The translations under genes and the position numbers were made by a program. The notes beneath the pieces were generated by a model. It was not told the DNA's origin, ran no database searches, and saw only the letters and a program-made list of their open reading frames with translations. Of a stretch of DNA of 64,000 nucleotides, positions 1 through 8,364 are shown piece by piece (position 1 is the first letter of the stretch; each line of letters starts with the position of its first letter). The DNA is from CAVQBJ01 sp963710725 (lineage in GTDB: Bacteria > Actinomycetota > Thermoleophilia > Solirubrobacterales > Solirubrobacteraceae). The stretch is from contig CAVQBJ010000005.1 of assembly GCA_963710725.1 (NCBI GenBank), positions 1 to 64,000 on the forward strand, written 5' to 3'.

Positions 1-44
1 TGCCATGCAGAAGGTCGAGGGTTCGAGTCCCTTCATCCGCTTCA
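1..44 (+). tRNA. 3' half of tRNA-Gly(GCC), cut by window edge; att-like repeat copy 1
   Basis: The window opens inside an anticodon loop (TGCCAT, anticodon GCC), followed by the variable region, a T-arm with loop TTCGAGT, and the acceptor 3' strand CATCCGC. CCA is not encoded. This matches the 3' half of a bacterial tRNA-Gly(GCC). The 5' half would lie upstream of position 1, so I cannot tell whether this is the intact gene or an attachment-site remnant. The same 44 nt recur at 48523-48566, and 38 of them at 41502-41539. A strong terminator follows at once, as expected for a real tRNA transcript. Confidence 0.75.
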
Positions 45-48
45 CAGG

Positions 49-72
49 AAAGGCCCGCAAACGCGGGCCTTT
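49..72 (+). terminator. Rho-independent terminator after tRNA-Gly
   Basis: A perfect 10-bp stem, AAAGGCCCGC (49-58) and GCGGGCCTTT (63-72), with a 4-nt AAAC loop, followed by TGCTTTTGG. It directly follows the tRNA 3' end. The same hairpin core recurs at 12276-12293, and a copy with one mismatch at about 48575-48592. Confidence 0.85.
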
Positions 73-183
73 GCTTTTGGTCGAGACGCCACTCAGCGGC
101 CGTTGGCGGGCCGCGTATACCAACCGCGTCTACCAACCCTTGGGGTCAGAAGAGCGCGGACGGCGGTGCGCGGTCTGAAATTC

Positions 184-576
184 CTACCCGAGAACCTTGG
201 CCTTGGCGCGTTCGAACTCCTCGTCGGTCAGCACCCCGCGATCCCTGAGGTCGGCGAGCCTGTGGAGGTCGTCTGCAGCGCCGCCTGAGTTTTGCCCTTG
301 CGTGAACTGGCGGAACGCTTCGACCTGCGCGCGCTCTTGCGCTTGGTGTTCGTGCAGCGTGTGCCCGCGCACGATCAGGTAGACGAGCACGCCGATCAGC
401 GGAAAGACGAAAATGAAGAGCAACCACAGGGCCTTGGCCCAATTGGAGAGGTCGCTGCTGCGGAAGACGTCGAAGATCACGGTGATCGCGATCCAAATCC
501 AAAGGAACAGGAAGGCGAACTCGAGGACCGTGAGCAGCACGTCTCCGAAGCTGTAGGTAGAAGCGGCGAGTGGCAT
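184..576 (-). CDS. SHOCT-domain membrane protein with PLDc_N-like segment
   Basis: A 130-residue protein with two predicted membrane helices. Residues about 12-36 and 46-68 are hydrophobic and resemble the phospholipase D N-terminal membrane segment (PLDc_N). A short charged linker follows, then a C-terminal SHOCT motif (about residues 102-130, LADLRDRGVLTDEEFERAKA). SHOCT is a short oligomerisation module often found at the end of small membrane proteins, and no enzyme function is implied. It stands alone, convergent with the tRNA. The biochemical role is unknown. Confidence 0.8.
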   Translation of the reverse strand: MPLAASTYSFGDVLLTVLEFAFLFLWIWIAITVIFDVFRSSDLSNWAKALWLLFIFVFPLIGVLVYLIVRGHTLHEHQAQERAQVEAFRQFTQGQNSGGAADDLHRLADLRDRGVLTDEEFERAKAKVLG

Positions 577-746
577 TCATGTCCTTTCGTTTAGGATGCC
601 GAGCCCGCTCGGCGACGTCAGGATCGAGCCGGTCGGTTCGGCATTATCTGGCGCCGAACCGTTGCTGCGCCCGGACTACTGCGACAGGTTGTCTACGCGT
701 TGCGGCCTGCCGGAACACGGCCGACGTTGGCGGCCGGGGCCGGTCG

Positions 747-3700
747 CTACGCCGGCCAGGTCTCCCTTCCCGGGTCGGGCAGTGCTCCGCGGAGCTCTCT
801 GCGTGAGCTGATGCCGAGCTTGGTGAACACCTTGCGCAGGTGCCACTCGACCGTGCGCGGGCTGAGGAACAGCTCTCCGGCGATCTCCGGGTTCGTGCGC
901 CCGTCGACGGCTCGCCGGGCGATCTGGGTCTCCTGTGGGGTAAGGTCGTCGCTCGTCTCGACCGAGCGCTTGCGCACCGTCTCGCCGGTCGCGAGCAGCT
1001 CGCGCCTGGCGCGCGCGGCGAACTTCTCGATGCCCATCGCAGTCAGCATCTCGTGGGCGACACGGAGCTGCTCGCGTGCGTCGACGCGGCGGTTCTCGCG
1101 CCGCAGCCATTCGCCGTAGAGCAGACGCGCGCGGGCCAGCTCCACACGGATGCGGGTGCGGCTGAGTCGGTCTATCGCCTCGCGATAGAGGCTCTCGGCA
1201 AGCTCGCCTCTGCCAAGCAGCGCTCTCGAGCGCGCCTCGATCCCCAACGCCCAGTCGCCGCCGGTGGCGCTGGTGATCTGGGAGAGGCGCCCGAGGACGT
1301 CGGTCGCGCGCTCGAGCGAGGCGGTCCGAGCGGCTGCTTCGATCAGCTCGACCATCGACCACGTCGAGAACCCCAACTCCTCCGGATATTCGCTGCCTAG
1401 TTCGGCAGCGGCAAGCGCCTCGGGAAAGCGGCAAAGCCCGTTGTTGAGCACCGCGGTCGCCCAGTGAGCAGCGGTCAGCCACTGTCCTTCCCCGCGCTCC
1501 ACCAGCTCGCTCGTGGCAGCCGCGACCAGCTGAGAGGCTTCGGCTTCGCTGCCCCTCCAGGCAGCGAGCATCAGAGATCCGTAGGGCCCCACGGTGAGCC
1601 CGGTCGCCTTGGCGACTGCCTGGGCCTCCTCGGCCATCGAGGCGGCCGTTGCGAACTCGCCGACCATCAAGTGAATCGACACGCCGGAGAGCAAGGCGAC
1701 CGGGAGCACTGCCAGTGCACCACCGTCGCGGGCCATCTCGATCAGTCGCTCCGAGAGCGCGTACCAACTCTCGTCGTCCCACACGTCACGAGACAGACGG
1801 CACGCAAGCGGCAGCCAGCCGAGTTCCTCGTCGATGGAGGCTTCCGTGTTGCGGAATGCATTCAGCGCGCGCTTCAGGATCGGCGCGGCTGCGGCGTACC
1901 CCTCGGTGGTGACCATCGCCAGGCCATCCAGGGCCAGTTCGGGGGCGCGTGTCGGCTGCAGTGCTCGAGGTGCCGCACGTGCGGCCTCGGCGACCTCCCG
2001 CAGTCCGGTGTGGTTCGCCAGACCGCCAGCGGCCAGCGCCGCGTCGAATGCGTCGCGGTAGGTTTCGCGCGCTAAACCGATATGAAGCGACTCGAGACGT
2101 TTGGCGGCGCGGAGCAGCCGCGGCGGAGCATCGCTGGCGCCACCTGAGGCGAGCGCCACCTGTGCTCGGAGCATGTCCACCTGAGCGCGCCCGAGCTCGT
2201 CAAGCGGCCCCGCCTGCGCCAGGTCCAGCAGCCGGAGCGCCGCGTCGAGCGCCCCAGCCTGGTACTCGGCCTGCGCGGCGGCCAACGCACGCTGAGCGCG
2301 GCGGGCCGGCTCGGGCGTCAGCTCAGCGGCGCGTTTGTGGAATGCGGCGGCCGCGGCGAGGCCGCCGCGTGCTCGCACTCGGCCGGCCGCGCCCGCGAGT
2401 TCGTCAGCGATGCTCTCGTCGGGTCCAGGAGTCGCGTGTGCACGGTGCCAGGCGTGCCGATCAGGGTCAACGCCGGGGTCGGTGACCTCGGCCAGGGCAC
2501 CGTGGACCATCCGTCGCTCCACAGGAGAGGCCGCTCGGTAGACGGCAGACCGCGTGATCGGATGGCGAAACCACACGTGCCCACCAAACTCGACAAGCCC
2601 GGCCGCGGTCGCGGCCTCCGCGGCTCCAAACGCGACACCGAGGCGATCAGCGGCACGCCAGACGAGCACGGGGTCTCCCACGGGCTCCGCCGCAGCGACC
2701 AGCAGCAGCAACCGCGTCGCCGGCGGCAGCGGCGTCAATCGCCGCCGCCAGGTCTCCTCGCTGTGCCCAACGACGACCGAGGCGTCCGGCAACCCGAACC
2801 CGCCTGCCAGCCGTTCGGGCGTCAGCCCACGCAGCTCCAGTAGGGCCAGCGGATTGCCCAGCGTCTCTGCCACGATCCGATCGCGGACCTGCTCGTCGAC
2901 CGGCCCGCTGATCACCGAATCGAGGAGCGCCCGCGCATCGCCGTCGCGCAGCCCCGGGACCGCGAGCTCCGCCAATCCCGCCAACTCCTGTGGGTCGCTC
3001 GGCTCGCGCACCGCGAACACCATCGCAACGGACACGGCCATGAAGTGGCGCGCGACGAACGCAAGCGTCTGAGCGGAGACTCGATCAAGCCACTGTGCGT
3101 CGTCGACCAAACAGAGAAGCGGCACTTCCGCTGCGGCGTGGGATAGCAGGCTCAGCACAGCGAGGCCGACCAGGAACGGACCCGGCTGCGCGCCCGAGCT
3201 CAGACCAAACGCCGTCCGAAGTGCGTCGCGCTGCGGCGGGGGCAACCGTTCGAGACCGTCCAGCAGTGGCCCACACAACTGAAGCAGACCCGCAAACGGG
3301 AGATCGGTCTCGGACTCCACGCCGGCGGCACGGACAACGCGCCCGCCCTCGGCACGCTTGGCGGCATAACCCAACAGGGCTGTCTTTCCGATCCCGGCCT
3401 CGCCGCGCAGCACCAAGACGGGACTGCGCCCCCCGCGCATATCCGCCAGCAACCGATCCAGTCGTGCACATTCCGCGCTCCGCCCGGCCAGCGGGGTCCT
3501 CGCGTGCCGAACCGTGGCCACCGCGAGCCCGCCGGGGACCAACGTCGTCTTGCCCGCCGGCGTCTCACCGTGCGCATCTGTCGGCCTCTCGGGCTCAGAT
3601 TCGCGGTCGCTTCGCCCGAGGAGACCGTCGAACTCGGCGGGGCGGGCTGCTCGGCGTGACGCAGCTCGTGTGATCGTCGCTTCGCTCCCACCCGCCTCGC

Positions 3701-3758
3701 GCCCATTTCGCTCTGCCGCCATGCGGCGAGTCTGCTCCAGTCGGCGGCCCGCGGCCAT
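747..3758 (-). CDS. LAL-type LuxR family transcriptional regulator with N-terminal ATPase
   Basis: A large regulator of the LAL (MalT-like) class, about 1000 residues. Near the N-terminus it has a Walker A loop (GEAGIGKTALL) and a Walker B-like LLCLVDDAQWLD. A long helical, TPR-like middle follows, then a C-terminal LuxR/GerE helix-turn-helix (LTPQETQIARRAVDGRTNPE... VEWHLRKVFTKLGIS). Such proteins bind ATP and a ligand, then DNA. The reading frame stays open to 4154 but there overlaps the divergent response regulator, so I place the start at the ATG at 3758. ATG 3722 is also possible. The target genes are not evident. Confidence 0.85.
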   Translation of the reverse strand: MAAGRRLEQTRRMAAERNGREAGGSEATITRAASRRAARPAEFDGLLGRSDRESEPERPTDAHGETPAGKTTLVPGGLAVATVRHARTPLAGRSAECARLDRLLADMRGGRSPVLVLRGEAGIGKTALLGYAAKRAEGGRVVRAAGVESETDLPFAGLLQLCGPLLDGLERLPPPQRDALRTAFGLSSGAQPGPFLVGLAVLSLLSHAAAEVPLLCLVDDAQWLDRVSAQTLAFVARHFMAVSVAMVFAVREPSDPQELAGLAELAVPGLRDGDARALLDSVISGPVDEQVRDRIVAETLGNPLALLELRGLTPERLAGGFGLPDASVVVGHSEETWRRRLTPLPPATRLLLLVAAAEPVGDPVLVWRAADRLGVAFGAAEAATAAGLVEFGGHVWFRHPITRSAVYRAASPVERRMVHGALAEVTDPGVDPDRHAWHRAHATPGPDESIADELAGAAGRVRARGGLAAAAAFHKRAAELTPEPARRAQRALAAAQAEYQAGALDAALRLLDLAQAGPLDELGRAQVDMLRAQVALASGGASDAPPRLLRAAKRLESLHIGLARETYRDAFDAALAAGGLANHTGLREVAEAARAAPRALQPTRAPELALDGLAMVTTEGYAAAAPILKRALNAFRNTEASIDEELGWLPLACRLSRDVWDDESWYALSERLIEMARDGGALAVLPVALLSGVSIHLMVGEFATAASMAEEAQAVAKATGLTVGPYGSLMLAAWRGSEAEASQLVAAATSELVERGEGQWLTAAHWATAVLNNGLCRFPEALAAAELGSEYPEELGFSTWSMVELIEAAARTASLERATDVLGRLSQITSATGGDWALGIEARSRALLGRGELAESLYREAIDRLSRTRIRVELARARLLYGEWLRRENRRVDAREQLRVAHEMLTAMGIEKFAARARRELLATGETVRKRSVETSDDLTPQETQIARRAVDGRTNPEIAGELFLSPRTVEWHLRKVFTKLGISSRRELRGALPDPGRETWPA

Positions 3759-3778
3759 CCCGCAGCCTGCACTCCCTA

Positions 3779-3794
3779 CTGGGGCTAACCCCAG
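3779..3794. promoter_or_regulatory. Palindrome between divergent regulators
   Basis: CTGGGG-CTAA-CCCCAG is a perfect 6-bp inverted repeat. It lies in the 84-bp gap between the LAL regulator (minus) and the response regulator (plus), 49 bp before the latter's ATG. It could be an operator for either gene; there is no direct evidence which. Confidence 0.35.
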
Positions 3795-3842
3795 AGCGGG
3801 GACGGTCAACCCCCGGCGGCACCGTGTGTGTAGCGTAGGCGC

Positions 3843-4505
3843 ATGCAAGATGCTGGAGGCGTGCGTGTGGTCGTCGGCGAGGATCAACCGCTCACTCGCA
3901 AGGGCATCGTGAGCGTGCTGGAGGAAGCCGGCTTCGAAATCGTCGCAGTCGCCGACGACGCCCCCGACCTGACCCGCAAGGCTCGAGCCCACCAGCCCGA
4001 CGTCGTCATCGCCGACATCCAGATGCCGCCTAACAACAAGGACGACGGCTTCCGCGCCGCGCAACAGATACGGGCCGAACAACCCGACGTCGGCGTGCTC
4101 ATCCTCTCGCAGCACCTCGAGGCGGCCTACGCACTGGCGCTTGTCGGCGACCACGCCGAAGGAGCCGGATACCTGCTCAAGGAGCGGATCAGCGATCTGT
4201 CACTGTTCGCCGACGCCGTGCGGCGCGTCGCGCGCGGCGGTTCGGCGTTCGATCCCGAGGTGGTTCAACGGATGGTCGGGCGCCCGCGCGCCGGCGACCC
4301 GTTGACCGAGCTGACGCGGCGCGAGCACGATGTGCTCGCGCTGATCGCGGAGGGTCGATCAAACGCCGCGATCGCCGAACGGTTGGTGGTGACGGTCGGC
4401 GCGGTCGAGCGTCACGTGACCAGCATCTTCGAGAAGCTCGGGCTACACGTGACGCCAGAGGACCACCGGCGGGTGCTCGCCGTGCTCGAGTACCTGAAGC
4501 ACTAG
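3843..4505 (+). CDS. NarL/FixJ-family response regulator
   Basis: A 220-residue two-component response regulator. The receiver domain spans residues 8-125, with acidic pocket E13/D14, phospho-acceptor D58 (VVIADIQMPP) and the conserved lysine in LLKERISD. A C-terminal LuxR-type helix-turn-helix follows (residues about 152-215, LTRREHDVLALIAEGRSN). It is the likely DNA-binding output for the histidine kinase encoded 470 bp downstream on the other strand (4978-5997). The segment MPPNNKDDG is typical of a subgroup of actinobacterial NarL regulators. Confidence 0.9.
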   Translation: MQDAGGVRVVVGEDQPLTRKGIVSVLEEAGFEIVAVADDAPDLTRKARAHQPDVVIADIQMPPNNKDDGFRAAQQIRAEQPDVGVLILSQHLEAAYALALVGDHAEGAGYLLKERISDLSLFADAVRRVARGGSAFDPEVVQRMVGRPRAGDPLTELTRREHDVLALIAEGRSNAAIAERLVVTVGAVERHVTSIFEKLGLHVTPEDHRRVLAVLEYLKH

Positions 4506-4568
4506 GCAGTCGACGCGTTCGTTTCATCGGGATAACCCCATTGCGAGCGCTCGATCGAGCGCCGATCC

Positions 4569-4964
4569 TTGTACGCACCGATGAACTGGCCGCAGTCCCC
4601 GAGCGATACGCAGACCTCGATCGTGATCGTCGACGACGATCCCGGGTTCGCGCGCGCAGCGGCAGAGATGCTCGCCGATCGCGGGTATCGTGTCCTCGGA
4701 CGGGCGAGCACCGCCACGGAGGCATTGGCAACGTGCGATCGGCTCAATCCAGACGCCGTCCTGCTTGACGTCAGGCTGCCCGATGGCGACGGCGTGGCGC
4801 TTGCTGAGCGACTGCGCACGCGGGCAGACCGGCCGAGGATCCTGCTGACGTCGACCGATCGCACGGCCGTGCCGCCGGAATCCGTGCGTCAGAGCGGCGC
4901 GAGCGGGTTCATCGCCAAGACCGAGCTCGCACACTGCGACCTTGACCGGTTCCTAAAGTCATGA
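4569..4964 (+). CDS. Stand-alone receiver (REC) domain protein
   Basis: A 131-residue single-domain response regulator with no output domain. The acidic pocket is V21-D22-D23-D24, the phospho-acceptor D67 (AVLLDVRLPDGDG), the switch T94/S95 and the conserved lysine K117 (GFIAKTEL). It sits between the NarL regulator and the convergent histidine kinase, so it probably receives phosphate from the same kinase, as a sink, relay or protein-interaction partner. The first 16 residues are poorly conserved. An alternative start at M5 is possible. Confidence 0.88.
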   Translation: MYAPMNWPQSPSDTQTSIVIVDDDPGFARAAAEMLADRGYRVLGRASTATEALATCDRLNPDAVLLDVRLPDGDGVALAERLRTRADRPRILLTSTDRTAVPPESVRQSGASGFIAKTELAHCDLDRFLKS

Positions 4965-4977
4965 GATAGCGCGCCCG

Positions 4978-5997
4978 TCACGCGGACAGCGGTATCCGGG
5001 CGGTGAGCGTTGTGCCCTCGCCGGAGTGAGGGCTGGTCAACTCGAGGCTGCCGCCGAGCGCAGCGATCCGATCGTTCAGACCGACCAGGCCGGTACCGCC
5101 TTGCCCCGGCTTGGCGCCACCGATGCCGTCGTCGCGGACCTCGACACTCAGCTGGCCGTCGTTGGCGGCCACGCTCACCCAAGCGGTACTGGCGGCCGCA
5201 TGCTTGACGACGTTCGTCAGCGCCTCCGAGCAGAAGAAGTAGACGCTCGACGCGAGGGTTGGCAGAAGCTCGATACCGGCGACATCGAGTGACACCGGGA
5301 TCGGCATGCGGGCCACGAGTGCGTCGAGGGCGACCGCCAGCCCCCGGTCGCTCAGAATCGTCGGATGAATTCCAGCCGCCAACTCCCGCAAGGTCTCGAC
5401 GCCAGCGGCCGCCTCCTGGGCCGCAATGTCGAGCAGCTCCCGGGCGCGGCCGGGATCTGACGACCATTTCTGCTGGGCCAGTTGAACGTTGATCAGTGTG
5501 TTCACGAACTGCTGCTGAGCTCCGTCATGGATGTCCCGGGTCACGCGCTCCCGGGCCGCATCGGCAGCCTCGATCACGCGCCGCTGCGCTGCTCTGAGCT
5601 CACGCTCCGCCCGCACACGGTCCGTGATGTCGCGCACAAACCCCGTAAACCCATGCCTGCTGGGCAGGTCGACTCGTGTGACGGTCAGCTCCGCAGGGAA
5701 CTGGCTCCCGTCGGCACGCATGGCCGTTAGCTCGATTCTCCGATCGAGGATCTTCGCGTCACCCGTAGCCAGGTAGCGAGCCAGGCCGCGGCGATGCGCC
5801 TCACGCGCCGACGGCGGCAAGATCAGCTCGGCAAGCTCGCGGCCCACGGTTTCGCCCGGACCGTAGCCAAACGTGCGTTCTGCGGACGCGTTGAAATACG
5901 TCACCCGGCCCCGATCGTCGATGCTGATCACGCAGTCGAGCGCGGAGTCCAGGACCCCGAGCTCACGCGCATCGGCCGCCCCCGACTTCGGCAGCAC
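4978..5997 (-). CDS. PAS-domain sensor histidine kinase (HisKA_3 type)
   Basis: A 339-residue kinase. An N-terminal PAS domain (about residues 14-125) is followed by the HisKA_3 dimerisation segment with phospho-acceptor H157 (VTRDIHDGAQQQ), then an HATPase_c domain with N-box EALTNVVKHA and G-boxes DDGIGG and GTGLVGLNDR. There is no transmembrane segment, so it is a cytoplasmic sensor that may use a bound cofactor in the PAS domain. The HisKA_3 type pairs with NarL/FixJ regulators, matching the gene at 3843-4505. It is convergent with the REC-only gene, with 13 bp between their ends. Confidence 0.9.
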   Translation of the reverse strand: MLPKSGAADARELGVLDSALDCVISIDDRGRVTYFNASAERTFGYGPGETVGRELAELILPPSAREAHRRGLARYLATGDAKILDRRIELTAMRADGSQFPAELTVTRVDLPSRHGFTGFVRDITDRVRAERELRAAQRRVIEAADAARERVTRDIHDGAQQQFVNTLINVQLAQQKWSSDPGRARELLDIAAQEAAAGVETLRELAAGIHPTILSDRGLAVALDALVARMPIPVSLDVAGIELLPTLASSVYFFCSEALTNVVKHAAASTAWVSVAANDGQLSVEVRDDGIGGAKPGQGGTGLVGLNDRIAALGGSLELTSPHSGEGTTLTARIPLSA

Positions 5998-6063
5998 CGC
6001 TCGATTCCCCGATGTCCCGCTCCGGGCCGCAATGTGCGCATCTTACTCAAGGAAATCCATCGC

Positions 6064-6819
6064 TCACTCGATCAATTGCTGGCCGCCGTCGATGGTGTAG
6101 GTAGCCCCGGTGAGCGCGGTGTTGGTCATGATGTGGACGGCGAGCGCGGCGACGTCGGCCGGCCCGACGACACGACCGATCGGGAGGGCGGCGCGGAGCT
6201 GATCGCGGCGCCTTTCGATGTCGCCGCCGAGCAGCGATGCGGACAGCGGCGTGTCGATGAAGCCGGCGGCGATCAGGTTGGCGCGCACGGGCGCGGTCTC
6301 CAGCGCCAGGTTGGCAATCAGCGCCGGAAGTGCAGCCGCGACCGTCGACTCGCTCCCGGTGCCAACGCTCGGGCGGCCGGCTTCGGCGCTGATGAACAGC
6401 AGCGTCCCTCCCGGCCTCACCCTGTTTGCGGCGTTGCGGGCGACTTCGATGTCGCGCAGGAGGCGGTCGCCGAGGGCGTCGCGCAAGTCGTCGAACTTCG
6501 TCTCGAGGAGGCGTCCGTAGTGCGGACCGCCGGCCGTGACCATTACGTGGTCGATCGGTTCCGGCAGGCCGGCGAAGAACCGTTCAAGCGCTGTCGGATC
6601 ATTCGCGTCGAACGCGGCGGTGCTGAGTGCGTCGAGATCGAGCGCTGCACGTCGCAAGGCGTCGGGCTTGCGGCCGGTGAGGATCACATTGGCGCCCTCG
6701 GCACGTGCGCGGCGCCCAGTTTCCAGCCCGACGCCTGAGCTGCCGCCGATTACGACGACGGTCTGTCCGAGAAGCTCAGGCTCGCGTTGGGTTGGGGCGG
6801 CTGCGGTCGCGGTGCTCAT
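6064..6819 (-). CDS. SDR-fold protein lacking the usual catalytic YxxxK
   Basis: A 251-residue short-chain dehydrogenase/reductase fold. The N-terminal cofactor motif is VVVIGGSSGVGLE, followed by TGRKPD, D69 in AFDANDP and the TAGG segment. The C-terminal TGATYTIDGGQQL is normal for classical SDRs. Where the catalytic Tyr-x-x-x-Lys should be, the sequence reads STVAAALPALIANLALE, with no Tyr or Lys. I recall other actinobacterial SDR-like proteins with the same replacement, so it may be a feature of a subfamily. Dehydrogenase activity is therefore doubtful. It is divergent from the epoxide hydrolase operon; a GGAGG ribosome site precedes the ATG. Confidence 0.85.
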   Translation of the reverse strand: MSTATAAAPTQREPELLGQTVVVIGGSSGVGLETGRRARAEGANVILTGRKPDALRRAALDLDALSTAAFDANDPTALERFFAGLPEPIDHVMVTAGGPHYGRLLETKFDDLRDALGDRLLRDIEVARNAANRVRPGGTLLFISAEAGRPSVGTGSESTVAAALPALIANLALETAPVRANLIAAGFIDTPLSASLLGGDIERRRDQLRAALPIGRVVGPADVAALAVHIMTNTALTGATYTIDGGQQLIE

Positions 6820-7119
6820 GGTTCCTCCGCTGTGGATGGATATGCGAGCGGGATGTTGCCCCAGGGCGCACCCGTTCGCGCCCGGGCCACACCCTGGGTC
6901 ACGTCCCTAGTCTGCGCTCCACTCGTGTCGATTCGGGAAGGAATAACGAGGCCACTGGGCGCCGGCGCCCAACGGGCGAGGGCCTCGGCGAGCTCGGCTG
7001 GCCGGGGCGTTGACCAGGGTGTTCCACGGGCGCGAGCGGCCGCACGAACGAGGATCGTGGCCGGGCAGCCAAAGAGCCGCAGACCATGGCAGCGACGCGA
7101 CGAAACCCTAGGAGGAGCG

Positions 7120-8364
7120 ATGGCCGCTACTGATCTCGCAACACAGACGGGCACCGACACCGCCACCATCCGTTCATTTCAGGTCGGTTTTCCCGAGGCG
7201 GAGCTCTCCGAGCTGCGCCGGCGCGCCAGCGCGACCAGGTGGCCTGAGCGCGAAACAGTCAGAGACGATTCGCAGGGCGTGCGGCTCGCGATGATGCAGG
7301 AGCTCGTGCGGTACTGGGGTACGGACTACGACTGGCGTGCGTGCGAGGCGAAGCTGAACGCTCTGCCGAATTTCGTGACCGAGATCGATGGGCTGGACAT
7401 CCACTTCATCCACGTCCGCTCTGCGCATGAGGATGCGCTGCCGCTGATCGTGACGCATGGGTGGCCTGGCTCGGTCATCGAGCAGCTGAAGATCATCGAG
7501 CCGCTCACCAACCCCGAGGCGCATGGTGGCAGCGCATCGGACGCGTTTCATCTGGTGATTCCCTCGCTGCCGGGCCACGGGTTCTCGGCCAAGCCGACCA
7601 GCACCGGGTGGGACCCGGTGCGCATCGCGCGTGCCTGGGTCGCGCTGATGAAGCGCCTCGGCTACACCGGGTTCGTGGCGCAGGGCGGCGACTGGGGCGC
7701 GGCGGTCACCCAGACGATGGGAGCGCAGGCCCCGCCGGAGTTGCTCGGCATCCATTCCAACATGCCGGGTACCGCTCCGCCCGAACTCGTCAAGGGCTTC
7801 GAGCAAGGCGACCCGCCGCCATCCGATCTCGCAGGCGACGAGCTGCGCGCGTACGAGCAGCTGAGCAACTTCTACGCCAAGCACGTGGCCTACGCGCTGA
7901 TCATGACCACGCGGCCGCAGACGCTGTACGGGCTGGCGGACTCACCCGTCGACCTGGCGGCCTTCGCGCTCGACCACGGCGACGGCACGGGCCAGCCCGG
8001 GCTGGTGGAGAAGGTCCTTGACGGGACCTATCAGAGCGCTCTGACGCGCGACGATCTCCTGGACAACATCACGCTGTACTGGTTGACGAACACCGGGGTT
8101 TCGTCGGCTCGTCTGTATTGGGAGAACAAGGCGGACTTCTTCGACGCCAAGAACATCACGATCCCGTTCGCCATCAGCGTCTTCCCCGACGAGCTCTACC
8201 AAGCGCCGCGCAGCTGGGCCGAGCGCGCGTATCCCCACAACCTCCTCTACTTCAACGAGCTCGACCGAGGCGGCCACTTCGCGGCCTGGGAACAGCCGCA
8301 ACTCTTCTCAGAAGAGATGCGAGCCGCGTTCCGACCGCTCCGAGAGACGGAGGCGGCGAAATGA
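7120..8364 (+). CDS. Epoxide hydrolase (EHN-domain alpha/beta-hydrolase)
   Basis: A 414-residue protein, normal length for microsomal-type epoxide hydrolases. It has an N-terminal EHN domain (residues about 18-130), then an alpha/beta-hydrolase core with oxyanion motif HGWPGS (113-118), nucleophile D191 in GGDWGA and a C-terminal catalytic His in RGGHFAAWEQP. It hydrolyses epoxides to diols in the cytoplasm. I chose ATG 7120 because GGAGG lies 4-9 nt upstream; the frame is open further 5' but without homology. The next gene starts in an ATGA overlap at its stop, so the two are translationally coupled. Confidence 0.92.
   Translation: MAATDLATQTGTDTATIRSFQVGFPEAELSELRRRASATRWPERETVRDDSQGVRLAMMQELVRYWGTDYDWRACEAKLNALPNFVTEIDGLDIHFIHVRSAHEDALPLIVTHGWPGSVIEQLKIIEPLTNPEAHGGSASDAFHLVIPSLPGHGFSAKPTSTGWDPVRIARAWVALMKRLGYTGFVAQGGDWGAAVTQTMGAQAPPELLGIHSNMPGTAPPELVKGFEQGDPPPSDLAGDELRAYEQLSNFYAKHVAYALIMTTRPQTLYGLADSPVDLAAFALDHGDGTGQPGLVEKVLDGTYQSALTRDDLLDNITLYWLTNTGVSSARLYWENKADFFDAKNITIPFAISVFPDELYQAPRSWAERAYPHNLLYFNELDRGGHFAAWEQPQLFSEEMRAAFRPLRETEAAK

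Noticed and set aside
103..288. Short frame GRVYQPRLPT after the tRNA, repeated at 12344
   Set aside because: The similarity comes from the repeated noncoding unit; no ribosome site.
3759..4154. N-terminal extension of the LAL regulator
   Set aside because: It would overlap the response regulator completely and has no homology; the start at 3758 is preferred.
6787..7119. N-terminal extension of the epoxide hydrolase
   Set aside because: It overlaps the start of the divergent SDR gene and precedes a strong ribosome site at 7111; not part of the family length.
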